DNA of 64,000 nt from Gemmatimonadota bacterium (GCA_009841265.1 VXMB01000009.1:1-64000); one strand, 5' to 3'; numbered from the stretch's first letter, positions 51,799 to 62,127 are shown. Program-made: numbers and translations. Notes: generated from the sequence alone by a model not told the origin.

Positions 51799-52929
51799 TC
51801 ATCCCGCGTTCAGGTCCGAATAGGAGGGATAACCGGGTAGGCCTTCGGCCGTAACGACGGCGCGGATGATGGCCCGCGTGACTGCTTCCGCCGCAAGGAT
51901 GGACAGCAGGGACAGGTTCACGCCGCCCTCCCAGGTCCCGGTGGCCATGGTGAAGAGGGTGTCCCCGTCCGCCTGCAGGTGGGCCGGGTTGATGGCGCGG
52001 GCGAGCCCGTCGTGCCCAACCTGGGCGATGCGGCTGGCCTGGGTCTTGGTCAGCCCGGCATTGGTCACGATGACGCCGATGGTCGTATTTCCGGGCGGCG
52101 CTTCCAGGCGAAGCGACCCGGTCTCGCGAATCTTCCGTGCCACGCGGACGAAACCAGACCCATCGGGCATCCTGGCGCCGGCAAGCACGCGGCCCGAATC
52201 CGGATCGTACACGTCGCCCACGGCGTTCACCGCAACGATCGCGCCGACCCTGAGCCCCTCGGGCGTGGTGAAGCAGGCGTTGCCGATGCCGCCCTTCATG
52301 GCCGTGCGAGTGCCCGGCGCGCCGACGGACATCTTGCCCACTGTGGCGCCGGCTCCCGCTCCGATGCTGCCCTCGGGGACTGGATCCGACGTAGCGGCCT
52401 GGCAGGCCCGGTAGCCCGCTTCCGCATCGGGGCGGATCTCAGGCTTGCCGCCGATGCCGAGATCGAAGAGGATGGCGGCGGGGACGATCGGGACCCGTGC
52501 GATGCGTACGTTGAATCCGATGGATCGTTCCTCGAGGTAGCGCATCACGCCCGTGGCCGTATCCAGGCCGAAAGCGCTGCCGCCGGAGAGGACGATGGCG
52601 TGGACCTGTTGCACCATGTTCACGGGATCGAGCAGGTCGGTCTCCCGGGTGCCCGGTGCGCCGCCACGCACGTCCACCCCACCCACAGCCCCTTCCTCGG
52701 CCATGATCACCGTGCAGCCCGTCGGACGCCGCGGGTCGGTGAAGTGCCCGGCCTTGATCCCTTCGACGTCCGTGATGGATCCGGACGGACCGTAGGGGTC
52801 GTTCGTCTGGCCGACGGCGGACTCGCGCAGGGAGCCCAGTCCCGCCAGGACGCCCGCGCCGGTCACCCCGGCGGATTTTCGCAGAAAGGATCGTCTGTTC
52901 ATTTCAAGCGGCAGCCGATGAAGCGTCAT
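51799..52929 (-). CDS. P1 (S58, DmpA-like) peptidase with Tat signal
   Basis: 376 residues, or 367 if the ATG at 52902 is used. NRRSFLRKSAGVTGAGVLAGL is a twin-arginine signal. The mature part has the P1 family order: GIKAGHFTDPRRPTGCTVI, VLSGGSAFGLDTATGVMRYL, GGIGNACFTTP and VGAIVAVNAVGDV, near which self-cleavage forms the nucleophile in relatives. Members release N-terminal D- or beta-amino acids or L-amino acids. Tat export of a folded, self-processed enzyme to the periplasm fits a scavenging role. Confidence 0.88.
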   Translation of the reverse strand: MTLHRLPLEMNRRSFLRKSAGVTGAGVLAGLGSLRESAVGQTNDPYGPSGSITDVEGIKAGHFTDPRRPTGCTVIMAEEGAVGGVDVRGGAPGTRETDLLDPVNMVQQVHAIVLSGGSAFGLDTATGVMRYLEERSIGFNVRIARVPIVPAAILFDLGIGGKPEIRPDAEAGYRACQAATSDPVPEGSIGAGAGATVGKMSVGAPGTRTAMKGGIGNACFTTPEGLRVGAIVAVNAVGDVYDPDSGRVLAGARMPDGSGFVRVARKIRETGSLRLEAPPGNTTIGVIVTNAGLTKTQASRIAQVGHDGLARAINPAHLQADGDTLFTMATGTWEGGVNLSLLSILAAEAVTRAIIRAVVTAEGLPGYPSYSDLNAG

Positions 52930-53075
52930 GGTGAGGGATCACCCGCAAGACCCGTCCGGGAAGACCCGTTACGGTCTACGGTTTCCGCCAGATCAAGATG
53001 AACAATCGGCCATTCGCCGTCAATTCAATTGTATGGGTGTGTATGCGGGATGAAGCCGTTCACGGGAGCCTGTGC

Positions 53076-55673
53076 TCAGGCCGCCGCGGACGCTTCCTGC
53101 CGGACGAAGTCCAGGCGGTCGCCTTCGCGGATGACGTGGATCGCGTCGCCTTCCCGGAACCTGCCCTCGATCAGCGCCATGGACAGCGGGTTCTCGACGA
53201 ACTTGCGAATCACCCGCTTGAGGGGCCGTGCGCCGTACTGGGGCTCATAGCCCTCTTCCGCAAGCAGTGATTCGGCCTCGGGGGCCAGTTCCAGCGTCAA
53301 CCCGGCCTGTTTCGAGAGCCGTCCCTGCAGTTCCTCGAGCTGGATACGGACGATATCCCGGATGTGGTCCCGGTCGAGGGGATGGAAGATGATGATTTCC
53401 TCCAGCCGGTTGATGAATTCGGGGCGGAAGTGGGCCCGCACCGCGCGCATCACGTCCGCTTGCACCTGTTCGTACTGGGACGCGTCGTGACTGCCGATAT
53501 GCTCCGTCCCGATGTTGGAGGTCATGATGATCACGGTGTTCCGGAAGTCCACTGTGCGGCCCTGACCGTCCGTGAGCCGCCCGTCGTCGAGGACCTGCAG
53601 GAGGATGTTGAACGCGTCCGGGTGCGCCTTCTCGATTTCGTCCAGCAACACGATCTGGTAGGGCCTGCGCCGCACGGCTTCCGTGAGCTGCCCACCTTCC
53701 TCGTAACCCACGTAACCCGGAGGCGCGCCGATGAGCCGGGCGACGGCATGCCGCTCCATGTATTCGGACATGTCCATGCGAATCATGGCGCCCCGGTCGT
53801 CGAAGAGAAACTCGCCCAGGGCCCGGGCCAGTTCGGTCTTGCCTACGCCCGTGGGTCCGAGGAACAGAAAGGAGCCGATGGGCCGGTTTCCGTCACCCAG
53901 GCCGGCGTGGTTCCGCCGGACGGCGTTGGACACGGCGACGATCGCCTCATCCTGGCCCACCACTTGGCGGTGCAACCGGGATTCCATTTGAATCAGCTTC
54001 TCGACCTCGCCTTCGACCAGCCGGCTCACCGGAATGCCCGTCCACTTCGAGACGACCTGGGCGATGTCCTCCTCGTCCACTTCCTCTTTCAGCATCCGGC
54101 GCTCCCGCTGGAGTTCGGCTAGGGCCCGGTTCTTCTCCTCGAGCCGGCCGTCGAGCTCCAGCTGCTCGCCGTACTGGATGCGGGCCACCCGCTCGTAATC
54201 GCCAATGCGCTGTGCCCGGTCCGCTTCGATTTTCAGTTGTTCGGTCTGCTCCTTGATCTCCTGGATCGTCTTTACCAGTTCCTTCTCGGCGAGCCAGTGG
54301 GCCCGCAGGACGCTGCGCTGCGCCGCAAGGTCGGCCAGCCGGCTATCCACGGGCTTGAGGCGTTCCTCCGCGTCGCGCTCGCGCTTAACGGCTTCCCGTT
54401 CGATTTCGAGCTGGCGGATCTGCTTCTCCAGATCGTCCAGTTCGGCCGGCATGCTGTCGATCTCCATGCGCAGGTTCGCCGCGGCCTCGTCGATCAGGTC
54501 GATGGCCTTGTCCGGCATGAACCGGTCGCTGATGTACCGCTCGGCCAGGGTCGCCGCCGTGACCAGGGCGCCGTCCCGGATGCGTATGCCGTGATGGATC
54601 TCGTAGCGCTCCTTGAGCCCGCGCAGGATGGACACGGTGTCTTCGATGGAAGGCTCGCCGACGTATACGGGCGCGAACCGCCTTTCCAGGGCGGCGTCTT
54701 TCTCGATATGCTTGCGGTATTCGTCCAGGGTCGTCGCGCCCACGCAGCGCAGGGTCCCCCGCGCCAGCGCCGGCTTGAGCATATTGGACGCGTCCACGGC
54801 GCCTTCCGCGGCGCCCGCGCCGACGATGGTGTGCAACTCGTCGATGAACAGGACGATGTCGCCCGCGGCCTGCTCCACTTCCTTCAGCACGGCCTTGAAC
54901 CGCTCCTCGAATTCGCCGCGGAACTTGGCCCCGGCCAGCATGGCGCCCATGTCGAGGCTGATCACCTTGCGTCCCTTAAGGGATTCCGGGACGTCCTCGG
55001 TCACGATCTTCTGGGCCAGTCCTTCCACGATGGCCGTCTTCCCCACGCCGGGTTCGCCGATGAGCACGGGGTTGTTTTTGGTCCGCCGGGAAAGCACCTT
55101 GATCACCCGCCGGATTTCCTCGTCCCGGCCGATGACCGGATCGAGTCCGCCCTCCCGGGCCAGGTCGGTCAGGTCCCTGCTGAACTTTTCCAGGGCCTGG
55201 TAGCCGGACTCCGGCGTCTGGCTCGTGACACGCTGAGTTCCCCGAACCTCCTTCATGGCTTTCATGATCCCCTCGCTCCGTACGCCGCCTTCCTTCATGA
55301 CGCGATTGACCTCCCCGCCGTCATCCAGCAGAGCAAGGAGCAGATGCTCCACGCTGATGTACTCGTCTTTCAGATTCTGCGCCTCTTTCAGCGCCCGGTC
55401 CATGACCCGCTGAAAGCCGTCGGAGGCATAGAGCGATGCGCCGTCGCCGGTTACCCTCGGCATCTTGTCCAGAGCCGCTTCCAGCCCTTCCCGGACCTGG
55501 GCCGGATCCGTTCCCGTCCTTTCCAGCAGGATGGCCGCCAGGCTTTCGTCCTGTTTGAGCAGCGCCAGCGCCAAGTGCGTGGGCTCCAGCCGGTTGTGGT
55601 TGCGGCCGCGGGCGATCTCCTGGGAAACCTGGATCGCCTCCATCGATTTCTGCGTCAGTTTATCCGTTCGCAT
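53076..55673 (-). CDS. clpB: ATP-dependent disaggregase ClpB
   Basis: 865 residues, normal for ClpB. The start at 55673 has GAGGAGG upstream; a longer frame to 55733 is unlikely. N-domain repeats ([20 protein letters not shown]), first AAA module with GEPGVGKT and [14 protein letters not shown], a long coiled-coil middle domain (about 400-530), and second AAA module with GPTGVGKTE and [12 protein letters not shown]. It rescues aggregated proteins with DnaK. The upstream spacer holds a 17-base tandem repeat and a palindrome that might regulate it. Confidence 0.96.
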   Translation of the reverse strand: MRTDKLTQKSMEAIQVSQEIARGRNHNRLEPTHLALALLKQDESLAAILLERTGTDPAQVREGLEAALDKMPRVTGDGASLYASDGFQRVMDRALKEAQNLKDEYISVEHLLLALLDDGGEVNRVMKEGGVRSEGIMKAMKEVRGTQRVTSQTPESGYQALEKFSRDLTDLAREGGLDPVIGRDEEIRRVIKVLSRRTKNNPVLIGEPGVGKTAIVEGLAQKIVTEDVPESLKGRKVISLDMGAMLAGAKFRGEFEERFKAVLKEVEQAAGDIVLFIDELHTIVGAGAAEGAVDASNMLKPALARGTLRCVGATTLDEYRKHIEKDAALERRFAPVYVGEPSIEDTVSILRGLKERYEIHHGIRIRDGALVTAATLAERYISDRFMPDKAIDLIDEAAANLRMEIDSMPAELDDLEKQIRQLEIEREAVKRERDAEERLKPVDSRLADLAAQRSVLRAHWLAEKELVKTIQEIKEQTEQLKIEADRAQRIGDYERVARIQYGEQLELDGRLEEKNRALAELQRERRMLKEEVDEEDIAQVVSKWTGIPVSRLVEGEVEKLIQMESRLHRQVVGQDEAIVAVSNAVRRNHAGLGDGNRPIGSFLFLGPTGVGKTELARALGEFLFDDRGAMIRMDMSEYMERHAVARLIGAPPGYVGYEEGGQLTEAVRRRPYQIVLLDEIEKAHPDAFNILLQVLDDGRLTDGQGRTVDFRNTVIIMTSNIGTEHIGSHDASQYEQVQADVMRAVRAHFRPEFINRLEEIIIFHPLDRDHIRDIVRIQLEELQGRLSKQAGLTLELAPEAESLLAEEGYEPQYGARPLKRVIRKFVENPLSMALIEGRFREGDAIHVIREGDRLDFVRQEASAAA

Positions 55674-55843
55674 GAGGTCCCTCCTCGCCTGTTCCACCCT
55701 GATTTTACGCTGTTTCATCTCATACCAAGCCATTTAGGTCGCAAAACATGTGCCATGGCTGATTTAGCCGTGATGCTGGCGATTTCGACCTGTTTTAGAG
55801 CAAATTCCGTCTGCTCAACCGGTCTAAAACCGGTAATAGACTT

Positions 55844-55884
55844 GACATAACTGCCAAAATGACATAACTGCCAAAATGGCAGTT
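55844..55884. repeat. 17-base tandem repeat and palindrome upstream of clpB
   Basis: gacataactgccaaaat is repeated exactly (55844-55860, 55861-55877), and the second copy runs into the perfect palindrome AACTGCC-AAAAT-GGCAGTT (55866-55884). It lies in the 302-base gene-free stretch 55674-55975; the rest of that stretch shows only a short repeat of accggtctaaaaccggt. Confidence 0.85.
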
Positions 55885-55975
55885 TCACTGGGCCGAACTG
55901 GGCAGAGCAGAAACACTGCACCACCGGAGTAGATCGTATTGATGGTAAATGTAAGAAGGAAATCAGCGTGTGGGA

Positions 55976-56524
55976 TCAGGACGGTTTACGGAATCCAAAA
56001 CGCATAAACCAGCGTGGAACCTGGCGGCAGTAGTGGAGGTATTCGTCGCCCAGGGCGCGTCGAAGGGCCGGCTCCTCCACGAGGACCAGGTACAGCGTCA
56101 GCCCGGTCCAGCACAGCGCCGTGTATACGAGTAGCGCAAGCGACTCGAAGGCCAGGCTTTCACCGGTCAGGATGAGGAGGACACCGAGTTGAAGGGGGTT
56201 GCGGGACCAGCCATGGACGCCGGTCGACCAGATGGGCCGGGCATCTCCCCCGGGAATCGGCCGGGCATCTCCCGTGGGCTCGAAGGTTCCTGCGGCAGCG
56301 GTAACGATCGCCGCCATGCGAATCCGTTCGGCGAAGGCGCGGATATATAGGGCCGCGCCCAGTACGATGAGCACCGATCCGGCGGCCGGAAAGCCGGCAT
56401 CGAGCCGCATCTCCTCCATGCCCGCGGTGCGGTACAGGATCAGCCAGGGAAGGGCGACCGCGAAGATGGCGTGCCGTACCAGCGCCGCGATCAGCGGGGC
56501 CAGCATGATCCGGGCGCCGGACAA
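55976..56524 (-). CDS. Isoprenylcysteine/phospholipid methyltransferase-like membrane protein
   Basis: 182 residues. Four or so helices and the family's C-terminal block: VHGWSRNPLQLGVLLILTG (RNP motif), then EEPALRRALGDEYLHYCRQV with the E-E pair. This matches the ICMT/NnrU/PEMT-like group that methylates lipids or membrane-bound groups using S-adenosylmethionine. The start is a TTG with GAGG seven bases upstream, just after the stop of the sialidase-like gene; an ATG at 56506 is the alternative. An in-frame 24-base duplication gives GDARPIPGGDARPI. Confidence 0.82.
   Translation of the reverse strand: MSGARIMLAPLIAALVRHAIFAVALPWLILYRTAGMEEMRLDAGFPAAGSVLIVLGAALYIRAFAERIRMAAIVTAAAGTFEPTGDARPIPGGDARPIWSTGVHGWSRNPLQLGVLLILTGESLAFESLALLVYTALCWTGLTLYLVLVEEPALRRALGDEYLHYCRQVPRWFMRFGFRKPS
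56235..56273. repeat. 24-base in-frame duplication in the methyltransferase-like gene
   Basis: ggccgggcatctccc occurs at 56235-56249 and 56259-56273, encoding DARPI twice on the minus strand. Confidence 0.85.
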
Positions 56525-56528
56525 CGCG

Positions 56529-57626
56529 CTACCTCACCCTCACGTAGCCGATGCCCCGGACATCGGGCTGGATGAGCCAGAACACGACCAGGAACTCGCC
56601 GTACGGGAGCACCGTCACTGCGGGTTCGCCGAAGGAGTAGTCCTGCCAGTCGTCGTGATCGCCGGACGTATCGCTCTGGGTCCGGACTTCGGCCTTCCAG
56701 ACGAGTTCGTCCGCTTCCACGCCGAAATCATCGTCCGTGGGCCGTGCGACGGCGAGGCGTATCCCGGGATCTCCGTGCTGCCGCTGGTTGTATACCATCA
56801 TCGCCCGTCCGTCCGCCAGGGCAGTCAGCGAGATGGACTGGCCCAGCGTGCCCGTGGAGCGGGTCGGCGTCCAGGTCAGCCCCCCGTCGTGGGACAGCGC
56901 GTACGCGTTGGGGAAATCCGGCTTGCCGTGCGGGGCGATATGCCAGCAAGCACCGAGGAGCCGTCCGTCGGCCAGCTCCACGACCCAGGCCTCGGCGGCC
57001 GTCGATCCGGCATCGTCGAAACGCAGCATCGTTCCATGGGTCCACGACTTGCCCTGATCGGTGCTGCGCAGGTAGACCACCTGGTTTCGATCCACTTCCA
57101 CGGAGGGATCGAAGGTGTTGTATGGCGAATAGCAGCAGATCCAGGTCCCGTCGCGCGTCACGGTGAGCGCGCCGGGCGCCTCGGCCGACCCGGCGGCGGG
57201 CAGGACGATGGGCGCAGGATCGGTCCAGGTCAGGCCCTGGTCCGCGGACGATGCCCAGAACATGGCGTTCTGCTTGATACCCTGGGTCTCGTCCCGCCAG
57301 AACGATTCACCGGGCTCGTCGATGGGAATGCGGATACCCGAGATGAAGCAGGTGCCGTCCGGCGCCTGGCTGATCGACCCGATGTGCGCGAAATCATCGT
57401 GCAGTTGGGGCCACAGGTAGGCCGGCTTCGTCCAAGTGTTGCCGCCGTCTACAGACCGGACGACGACCTGCTTGAAATCGTTCTGGCCGAGGGCTTCCTG
57501 GACGGCGAAGGAACAGACCAGGCCGCCATCCGCCGTGTCCACGCAGCGGGAACAGGCCGCGACCGCGTCCGGACCGGTCGACGGCTGGCGGGCGATCATG
57601 CCCTGGTCCAGTATTTCGAATGCCAT
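56529..57626 (-). CDS. Sialidase-like (BNR/Asp-box) protein
   Basis: 365 residues. Four Asp-box motifs of SxDxGxxW type are visible: SVDGGNTWTK, SADQGLTWTDP, STDQGKSWTHG and SHDGGLTWTP, spaced as blades of a six-bladed propeller. The ATG at 57626 has AGAGG upstream; there is no signal peptide, so the protein looks cytosolic. Such proteins in related uncultured bacteria are called exo-alpha-sialidases, but the catalytic Arg triad cannot be confirmed by eye. Confidence 0.85.
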   Translation of the reverse strand: MAFEILDQGMIARQPSTGPDAVAACSRCVDTADGGLVCSFAVQEALGQNDFKQVVVRSVDGGNTWTKPAYLWPQLHDDFAHIGSISQAPDGTCFISGIRIPIDEPGESFWRDETQGIKQNAMFWASSADQGLTWTDPAPIVLPAAGSAEAPGALTVTRDGTWICCYSPYNTFDPSVEVDRNQVVYLRSTDQGKSWTHGTMLRFDDAGSTAAEAWVVELADGRLLGACWHIAPHGKPDFPNAYALSHDGGLTWTPTRSTGTLGQSISLTALADGRAMMVYNQRQHGDPGIRLAVARPTDDDFGVEADELVWKAEVRTQSDTSGDHDDWQDYSFGEPAVTVLPYGEFLVVFWLIQPDVRGIGYVRVR

Positions 57627-57637
57627 GGTGTATACCT

Positions 57638-58138
57638 CTAGTCGAATGTATAGACGAGTGGTCCGTCCGGAGTGCGATCGAGCCCGAGGACGATGGTGCC
57701 CGGCCCGGTGCCATACGACGCCTTGTACCGCGCCTTGATCGGGTCGAGGATGAAGTGGTAGTCTTCCGTAGGGTAGGCCTCGCACGGGTCACCGTCGGCG
57801 TCGTGGGCAATGGCGACATCGAGCTGTACGGGATCCGATTCCTTGAAGACCTCGGCTGCGACCAGCGTGAACCGGTGCGTTCTGCATCCACCGCTGTACG
57901 ACACGGAAACCGCGAGCGTATCTCCCCTGACGGCGGCCGCTTTCAGTTCATAGTCATCGGTGCCCCACTGGTTGGTGGAACGGACGTCGCTGGGAACGAA
58001 GACGACGTTGCCGGTCGTCGGGGCGTCGTTGAACGGGCCATGATCAGGTGTCGTGGAAACGGGACTGTCTTCGTCGTTGCCACAGGCCGCCGCAAAAGTG
58101 ACTAACAAGACCAGCAGAAGGAGACCGAGGTCCTTCAT
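57638..58138 (-). CDS. Small lipoprotein, unknown function
   Basis: 166 residues from an ATG with GGAAGGA upstream. Leader KDLGLLLLVLLVTFAAAC ends in a lipobox Cys, and Gly-Asn-Asp-Glu-Asp follows. The mature domain is beta-rich with two cysteines (SGGCRTH and GDPCEAYP). No family recognised. Eleven bases upstream of the sialidase-like start. Confidence 0.75.
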   Translation of the reverse strand: MKDLGLLLLVLLVTFAAACGNDEDSPVSTTPDHGPFNDAPTTGNVVFVPSDVRSTNQWGTDDYELKAAAVRGDTLAVSVSYSGGCRTHRFTLVAAEVFKESDPVQLDVAIAHDADGDPCEAYPTEDYHFILDPIKARYKASYGTGPGTIVLGLDRTPDGPLVYTFD

Positions 58139-58234
58139 ATCGATGTTCCTTCCACTGAACTGCTGCGCGAAGTTTGCGATCTCGCAGCATGAAGTTTGCG
58201 AGCCCGCCGCCAACACGCACGATCGTTATACACG

Positions 58235-59092
58235 CTACACCCGCCGGAACTTCTGAATACGGTTGTGCGCGAAGGGTACTTCGCACACGTAGACGTCCCC
58301 GTGGGAATCTACCCAGATCCCGTGGGGTGCGTCCACAAACACCCCGTCTTTTTCGTCCCGGTTACCCCATTGCGACAGTACCTCGCCGTCCAGGTTGAGG
58401 ATGCTGACCCTTCCCGGTGCCTCAGCAAGATACACCACATCATCCGGATCGATATACAGGTCGTTGGCGGCCAGCAGATGATCCCATGACTCGTGATACC
58501 GGCCTTCGGCATCGAAAATCTGCACTCGTGCGTTCCCCCGGTCCACGATCAGGACCCGGCCGTCCTTGTCGACGCGGACGCAGTGGGGCGTATCGAACTG
58601 TCCCGCCTCGCTGCCGTGACCGCCCCAGGTACAAAGCAGCTCTCCATCCGTCGTGAAGCGGTGCGCGTAGTGCTGGCCGTAGCCGTCGGTCACGTACAGG
58701 TCGTCGTCAAGGCCGAGTACCGCCCAAGTGGGGCTGTTGAAGGGCTGGCCCAATTCACCCGGCCTGCCGGGCGTGCCGAGCATGGAGAGCATCTTGCCAT
58801 CGAGGGTGAAGGTCATGACCGTATGCAGTTCTACTTCGGTAATGTAGATGATATCGTCTTCGCTGATCCAAATAGAGTGGGGCACCTTGAAGAGGTCCTG
58901 ACCCCAGTCGTACAGGAACCGGCCGTCGCGGTCGTAGACGACGATGGCGGGATGGGGTTCCCGGTCGATGACGTGCACGCGGTCCTGCGAGTCCACGGCC
59001 ATGGAAGATACCACGCCGAGGTCCCGGCCGGCGGGTCCGCCTCCCCAGCCCTCGACAAGTTCGTAGGTGTAGTCTCCCGATCCGTATACCAT
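58235..59092 (-). CDS. NHL-repeat beta-propeller protein
   Basis: About 285 residues. Five to six NHL/YWTD-like blades, with repeats such as SMAVDSQDRVHVIDREPH, SIWISEDDIIYITEVELH, WAVLGLDDDLYVTDGYGQ, CVRVDKDGRVLIVDRGNAR and GIWVDSHGDVYVCEVPF. Resembles the peptidyl-alpha-hydroxyglycine lyase-type propellers, without proof of catalysis. GGGAG stands before the ATG at 59092; 59116 is an alternative. No signal peptide from either start. Confidence 0.85.
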   Translation of the reverse strand: MVYGSGDYTYELVEGWGGGPAGRDLGVVSSMAVDSQDRVHVIDREPHPAIVVYDRDGRFLYDWGQDLFKVPHSIWISEDDIIYITEVELHTVMTFTLDGKMLSMLGTPGRPGELGQPFNSPTWAVLGLDDDLYVTDGYGQHYAHRFTTDGELLCTWGGHGSEAGQFDTPHCVRVDKDGRVLIVDRGNARVQIFDAEGRYHESWDHLLAANDLYIDPDDVVYLAEAPGRVSILNLDGEVLSQWGNRDEKDGVFVDAPHGIWVDSHGDVYVCEVPFAHNRIQKFRRV

Positions 59093-59195
59093 GTTGAAGT
59101 CTCCCGGGTTGAACATGGACCTGAACCGCGTAACCGGTTTCAGACCGCCAACCGATCCGCTTGGAATCGCTGGATCTGTACCTCGTCGCTCGATT

Positions 59196-60314
59196 TCATA
59201 CGATGCCCGCCCGGGCCGTGAGGACGGGTTCCCAGCAGCCGCCGGGCCGCTGCACCCCGTCCACGTCGCGCAGCGGCGGCGCGTCACCGTTCCAACGCAG
59301 CACCGCCACGTCGCCGCAGGCGCCGGCGCGCAGGGTGCCGACTTCGCCCTGCAAACCCAGGACTTCCGCGGGACGGCTCGTCACCCGGAGGAAAGCGTCG
59401 CGTTCCGGCATGCCGGCCGCGATCAGCTTGGACAGCGTCCGGGGCAGGTTGTGCTGCGGGTCGCTCCCCACGTGGCGGCTATACTGGTCGGTGGATATGG
59501 TATCAGGCAGGAATCCGTCGGCGATGGCTGCCTCGGCGACCGGGAAGCTGAAGGACCGCATGCCGTGGCCGATATCGAAGAGGACGCCCCGTTCGCGGGC
59601 GTCGCGGACGCTGGGCCGGATCCTGCCGTCCTTCACGACGCTCTCGGGGAAATCATTGAAACAGTAGGTGACCACGTCTCCGGCGCGCAGCAGCGGCAGC
59701 TGGTCGTCGAGGGACCAGTCACTGGACAGGCGCGTTCCGACCAGCAGGGGTTTTCCGGTCCGTTCGGAGGCTGCCAGCGCTCGGTTCATGATCTCCCTCG
59801 GCGGCGTGGGATTGCTGGGGCCTGTATTGGCCGCGATGCCCCAGATGGCGTCTCCTCCTGATTCGATGGCCGAAACGCAGGCCTCCACATCCGCGGCCTC
59901 CAGGTCCGGAAAGCAGGCATCCGGATGGGATTCACCGTGCATCGAGAGGTTGATGGCGAGGATCACCCGCGTCCTGCATGCCCGGATCACTCGGTCCCGG
60001 TAGGCCGGCCAGTTGTTGGCGCCGGCGTCGCCCTGGGACATGACGGTCGTAACGCCACGGGACAAGAAGTGGACGTCGGGGTCGACACCGTAACGCGAAC
60101 CGCCCTTGGCCGGATGGGCGTGCAGGTCCACCAGTCCCGGCATCGCCACAGCGTCGGGGAAGTCGAACGTCATGGCGGCGGAACCCTCGACTCCGGGACC
60201 GGACGCAGCGATGCGCCCGTCTTTCAACGCCACGGCGCCTGGTCCGTCCAGGCCGGTTTCCGCGCAGAATACGCGGCCCGCCCGGATGAGCAGGTCGTAG
60301 TCATACGTCGACAT
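59196..60314 (-). CDS. Amidohydrolase (dihydroorotase/deacetylase-like)
   Basis: 372 residues. AMPGLVDLHAHPAKGG is the HxH strand, GVTTVMSQGDAGANN and ILAINLSMHGES follow the metal-dependent barrel, and LFDIGHGMRSF with TISTDQYSRHV give the last histidine and aspartate. A beta-sandwich of N- and C-terminal strands (LIRAGRVFCAETGLDGPG and GDVAVLRWNGDAPP) is typical. Probable substrates are N-acyl amino acids or cyclic amides. Spacing of 103 bases from the NHL gene. Confidence 0.88.
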   Translation of the reverse strand: MSTYDYDLLIRAGRVFCAETGLDGPGAVALKDGRIAASGPGVEGSAAMTFDFPDAVAMPGLVDLHAHPAKGGSRYGVDPDVHFLSRGVTTVMSQGDAGANNWPAYRDRVIRACRTRVILAINLSMHGESHPDACFPDLEAADVEACVSAIESGGDAIWGIAANTGPSNPTPPREIMNRALAASERTGKPLLVGTRLSSDWSLDDQLPLLRAGDVVTYCFNDFPESVVKDGRIRPSVRDARERGVLFDIGHGMRSFSFPVAEAAIADGFLPDTISTDQYSRHVGSDPQHNLPRTLSKLIAAGMPERDAFLRVTSRPAEVLGLQGEVGTLRAGACGDVAVLRWNGDAPPLRDVDGVQRPGGCWEPVLTARAGIV

Positions 60315-60479
60315 GGGGCCTCAGTTCTCGTTTTGGACGAGTTTCACCATCGTCGGGGTATGGGTGCGGCGTTTACATTATACATGGCATTCAAATCGGA
60401 CATGGCATGTAGTCCGAACTGAGAGATTATACCATCGGCCCGATACTGGACCAATACAAAATCATCCGGTAGGAACCCT

Positions 60480-61946
60480 TCAACCCAGACTGATCCCGAT
60501 CCTGCCCGCGAGGAGCGAAAGGTTCAGGTTTTCAACCATGGCGTCGGCGATCCGGTCCAGGTCGCGGATCCACCGGGCCGTGACATGCTCTTCGGAACTG
60601 CTCGTCCAGTTCAGCCAGGATTCGAGTACCGCGCCACGGTACTTCCCATCATCGAAGAGTCCATGGATGAACGTGCCCAGTATCCTGCCGTCGTTTGAGC
60701 GTGCGAAGAAGGGGAACAGGTCGGGATCCTCGCTGCTGCGTCCGTGCCGGATCTCGTACCCGGTGAACGGCAAATCAGCAGGCCATTTCGCCCGGGCCGT
60801 CAACGGATGAACCCGCTTGTCCGGTTGCATCTCGGTTTCGATCGGCAGCCAGGCCAGTCCTTCCGTTTCGGCGGGTCCTTCTATCTCCCTGGGATCCAGA
60901 ATACGTCTCCCGAGCATCTGCGCCCCGCCGCAGATTCCCAGTAAGCATCCCCCGTATCGAAGGTGCCGTTCGAGGGCCGGTGTCCAGCCGCGCTCCCTCA
61001 GCCATGCGAGATCGGCGGAAGTGGACTTCGAGCCGGGCAGGACGACCAGGTCCCATCCATGCGGCCCGGTCAGTTCCGAGGGGTCGCGCAGCCAGGCAAA
61101 ATCCACCCTCGGGTCGTGCAGGAAGGGATCCAGGTCGGTCGTATTGCTCGCTCTCGGATAGTGGATGCCGGCGACGCGCAACTTGAGGCCATCGCCGGGA
61201 TTCGCGGCACGCCGCGAGCGATCCATGCCCGTGTAGGGGGTGTCTTCTTCCGGGAGTCCCAGATCTTGAAAATACGGCAACCAGCCGAGTACGGGCGTAC
61301 CCGCCCGGGTTTCGAGCCATTGGAATACGTCGCCCAGCAGGGACGCTTCGCCCCGGAATCGATTGACGATCATCGCCTCCACGAGCCTGCGGTCCTCCGC
61401 TTCCAGGGCCGTCATCGTACCGAGCAGCGCGGCGAAAACGCCCCCGCGGTCGATGTCTCCGACCAGCCATACCGGGATACCGGCCGCCCGGGCGAAACCC
61501 ATGTTGGCGATGTCTCCTTCGCGGAGATTGGGTTCCGCCGGCGATCCCGCGCCTTCCACGACGACCCAATCATGGGAATGGCGAAGCCGGTCGAACGCCG
61601 CCAGCACCTCGGGCATCAACTTGCCCCGGTCTTCCTTGAACCGACCAGCCATGAGCTTGCCCCGTACCTCGCCGCACACGACAAGCTGCGCCACGTTGTC
61701 AGCCTCCGGCTTGATCAGGACGGGGTTCATGTCCACGGTGGGTTCGATACCGGATGCGAAGGCCTGCAGGGCCTGCGCACGCCCGATTTCGCCGCCGGAG
61801 GGACAGGCGGAAGACGCGTTGCTCATGTTCTGCGGTTTGAAAGGAGCCACTTTCACACCGGAACGGGCGAGCAACCGGCATAACCCCGCAGTCAGCAGCG
61901 ATTTGCCTACGCCCGAGGCCGTGCCCTGGATCATCAAAGCGTTCAT
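60480..61946 (-). CDS. cobQ: Cobyric acid synthase (CobQ)
   Basis: 488 residues. The BioD-like ATPase opening is MIQGTASGVGKSLLTAGLCR, the GATase part contains GGCLLGICGGAQMLG with the nucleophile Cys, and ILGTFIHGLFDDG with the catalytic His. It amidates four carboxyls of adenosylcobyrinic acid diamide in the cytosol. No other cobalamin-synthesis genes are in the window, so it may serve corrinoid salvage or lie apart from the main set. A separate cobalamin riboswitch controls a BtuB-like receptor about 14 kb away. Confidence 0.95.
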   Translation of the reverse strand: MNALMIQGTASGVGKSLLTAGLCRLLARSGVKVAPFKPQNMSNASSACPSGGEIGRAQALQAFASGIEPTVDMNPVLIKPEADNVAQLVVCGEVRGKLMAGRFKEDRGKLMPEVLAAFDRLRHSHDWVVVEGAGSPAEPNLREGDIANMGFARAAGIPVWLVGDIDRGGVFAALLGTMTALEAEDRRLVEAMIVNRFRGEASLLGDVFQWLETRAGTPVLGWLPYFQDLGLPEEDTPYTGMDRSRRAANPGDGLKLRVAGIHYPRASNTTDLDPFLHDPRVDFAWLRDPSELTGPHGWDLVVLPGSKSTSADLAWLRERGWTPALERHLRYGGCLLGICGGAQMLGRRILDPREIEGPAETEGLAWLPIETEMQPDKRVHPLTARAKWPADLPFTGYEIRHGRSSEDPDLFPFFARSNDGRILGTFIHGLFDDGKYRGAVLESWLNWTSSSEEHVTARWIRDLDRIADAMVENLNLSLLAGRIGISLG

Positions 61947-62127
61947 CGGGATTCCAATGGTACATGCGCCGCGATCCGCCATTCCGAGGTAAACAGCGCA
62001 TACCCGTTCCGAGCTTACCTACCGCCTACGGTGCGCGGGCGGCGTCATACCGGTCTGCTTGCAACGGTCCGTGGTTGGCCTTACGTTTGTCCGTCACACG
62101 GTCCGCAGGTGTCGTCACACCGATCCG

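Noticed and set aside
55715..55924. 69-codon minus-strand frame in the spacer upstream of clpB
   Set aside because: GTG start with no ribosome site, and it crosses the tandem repeat and palindrome; no protein-like pattern.
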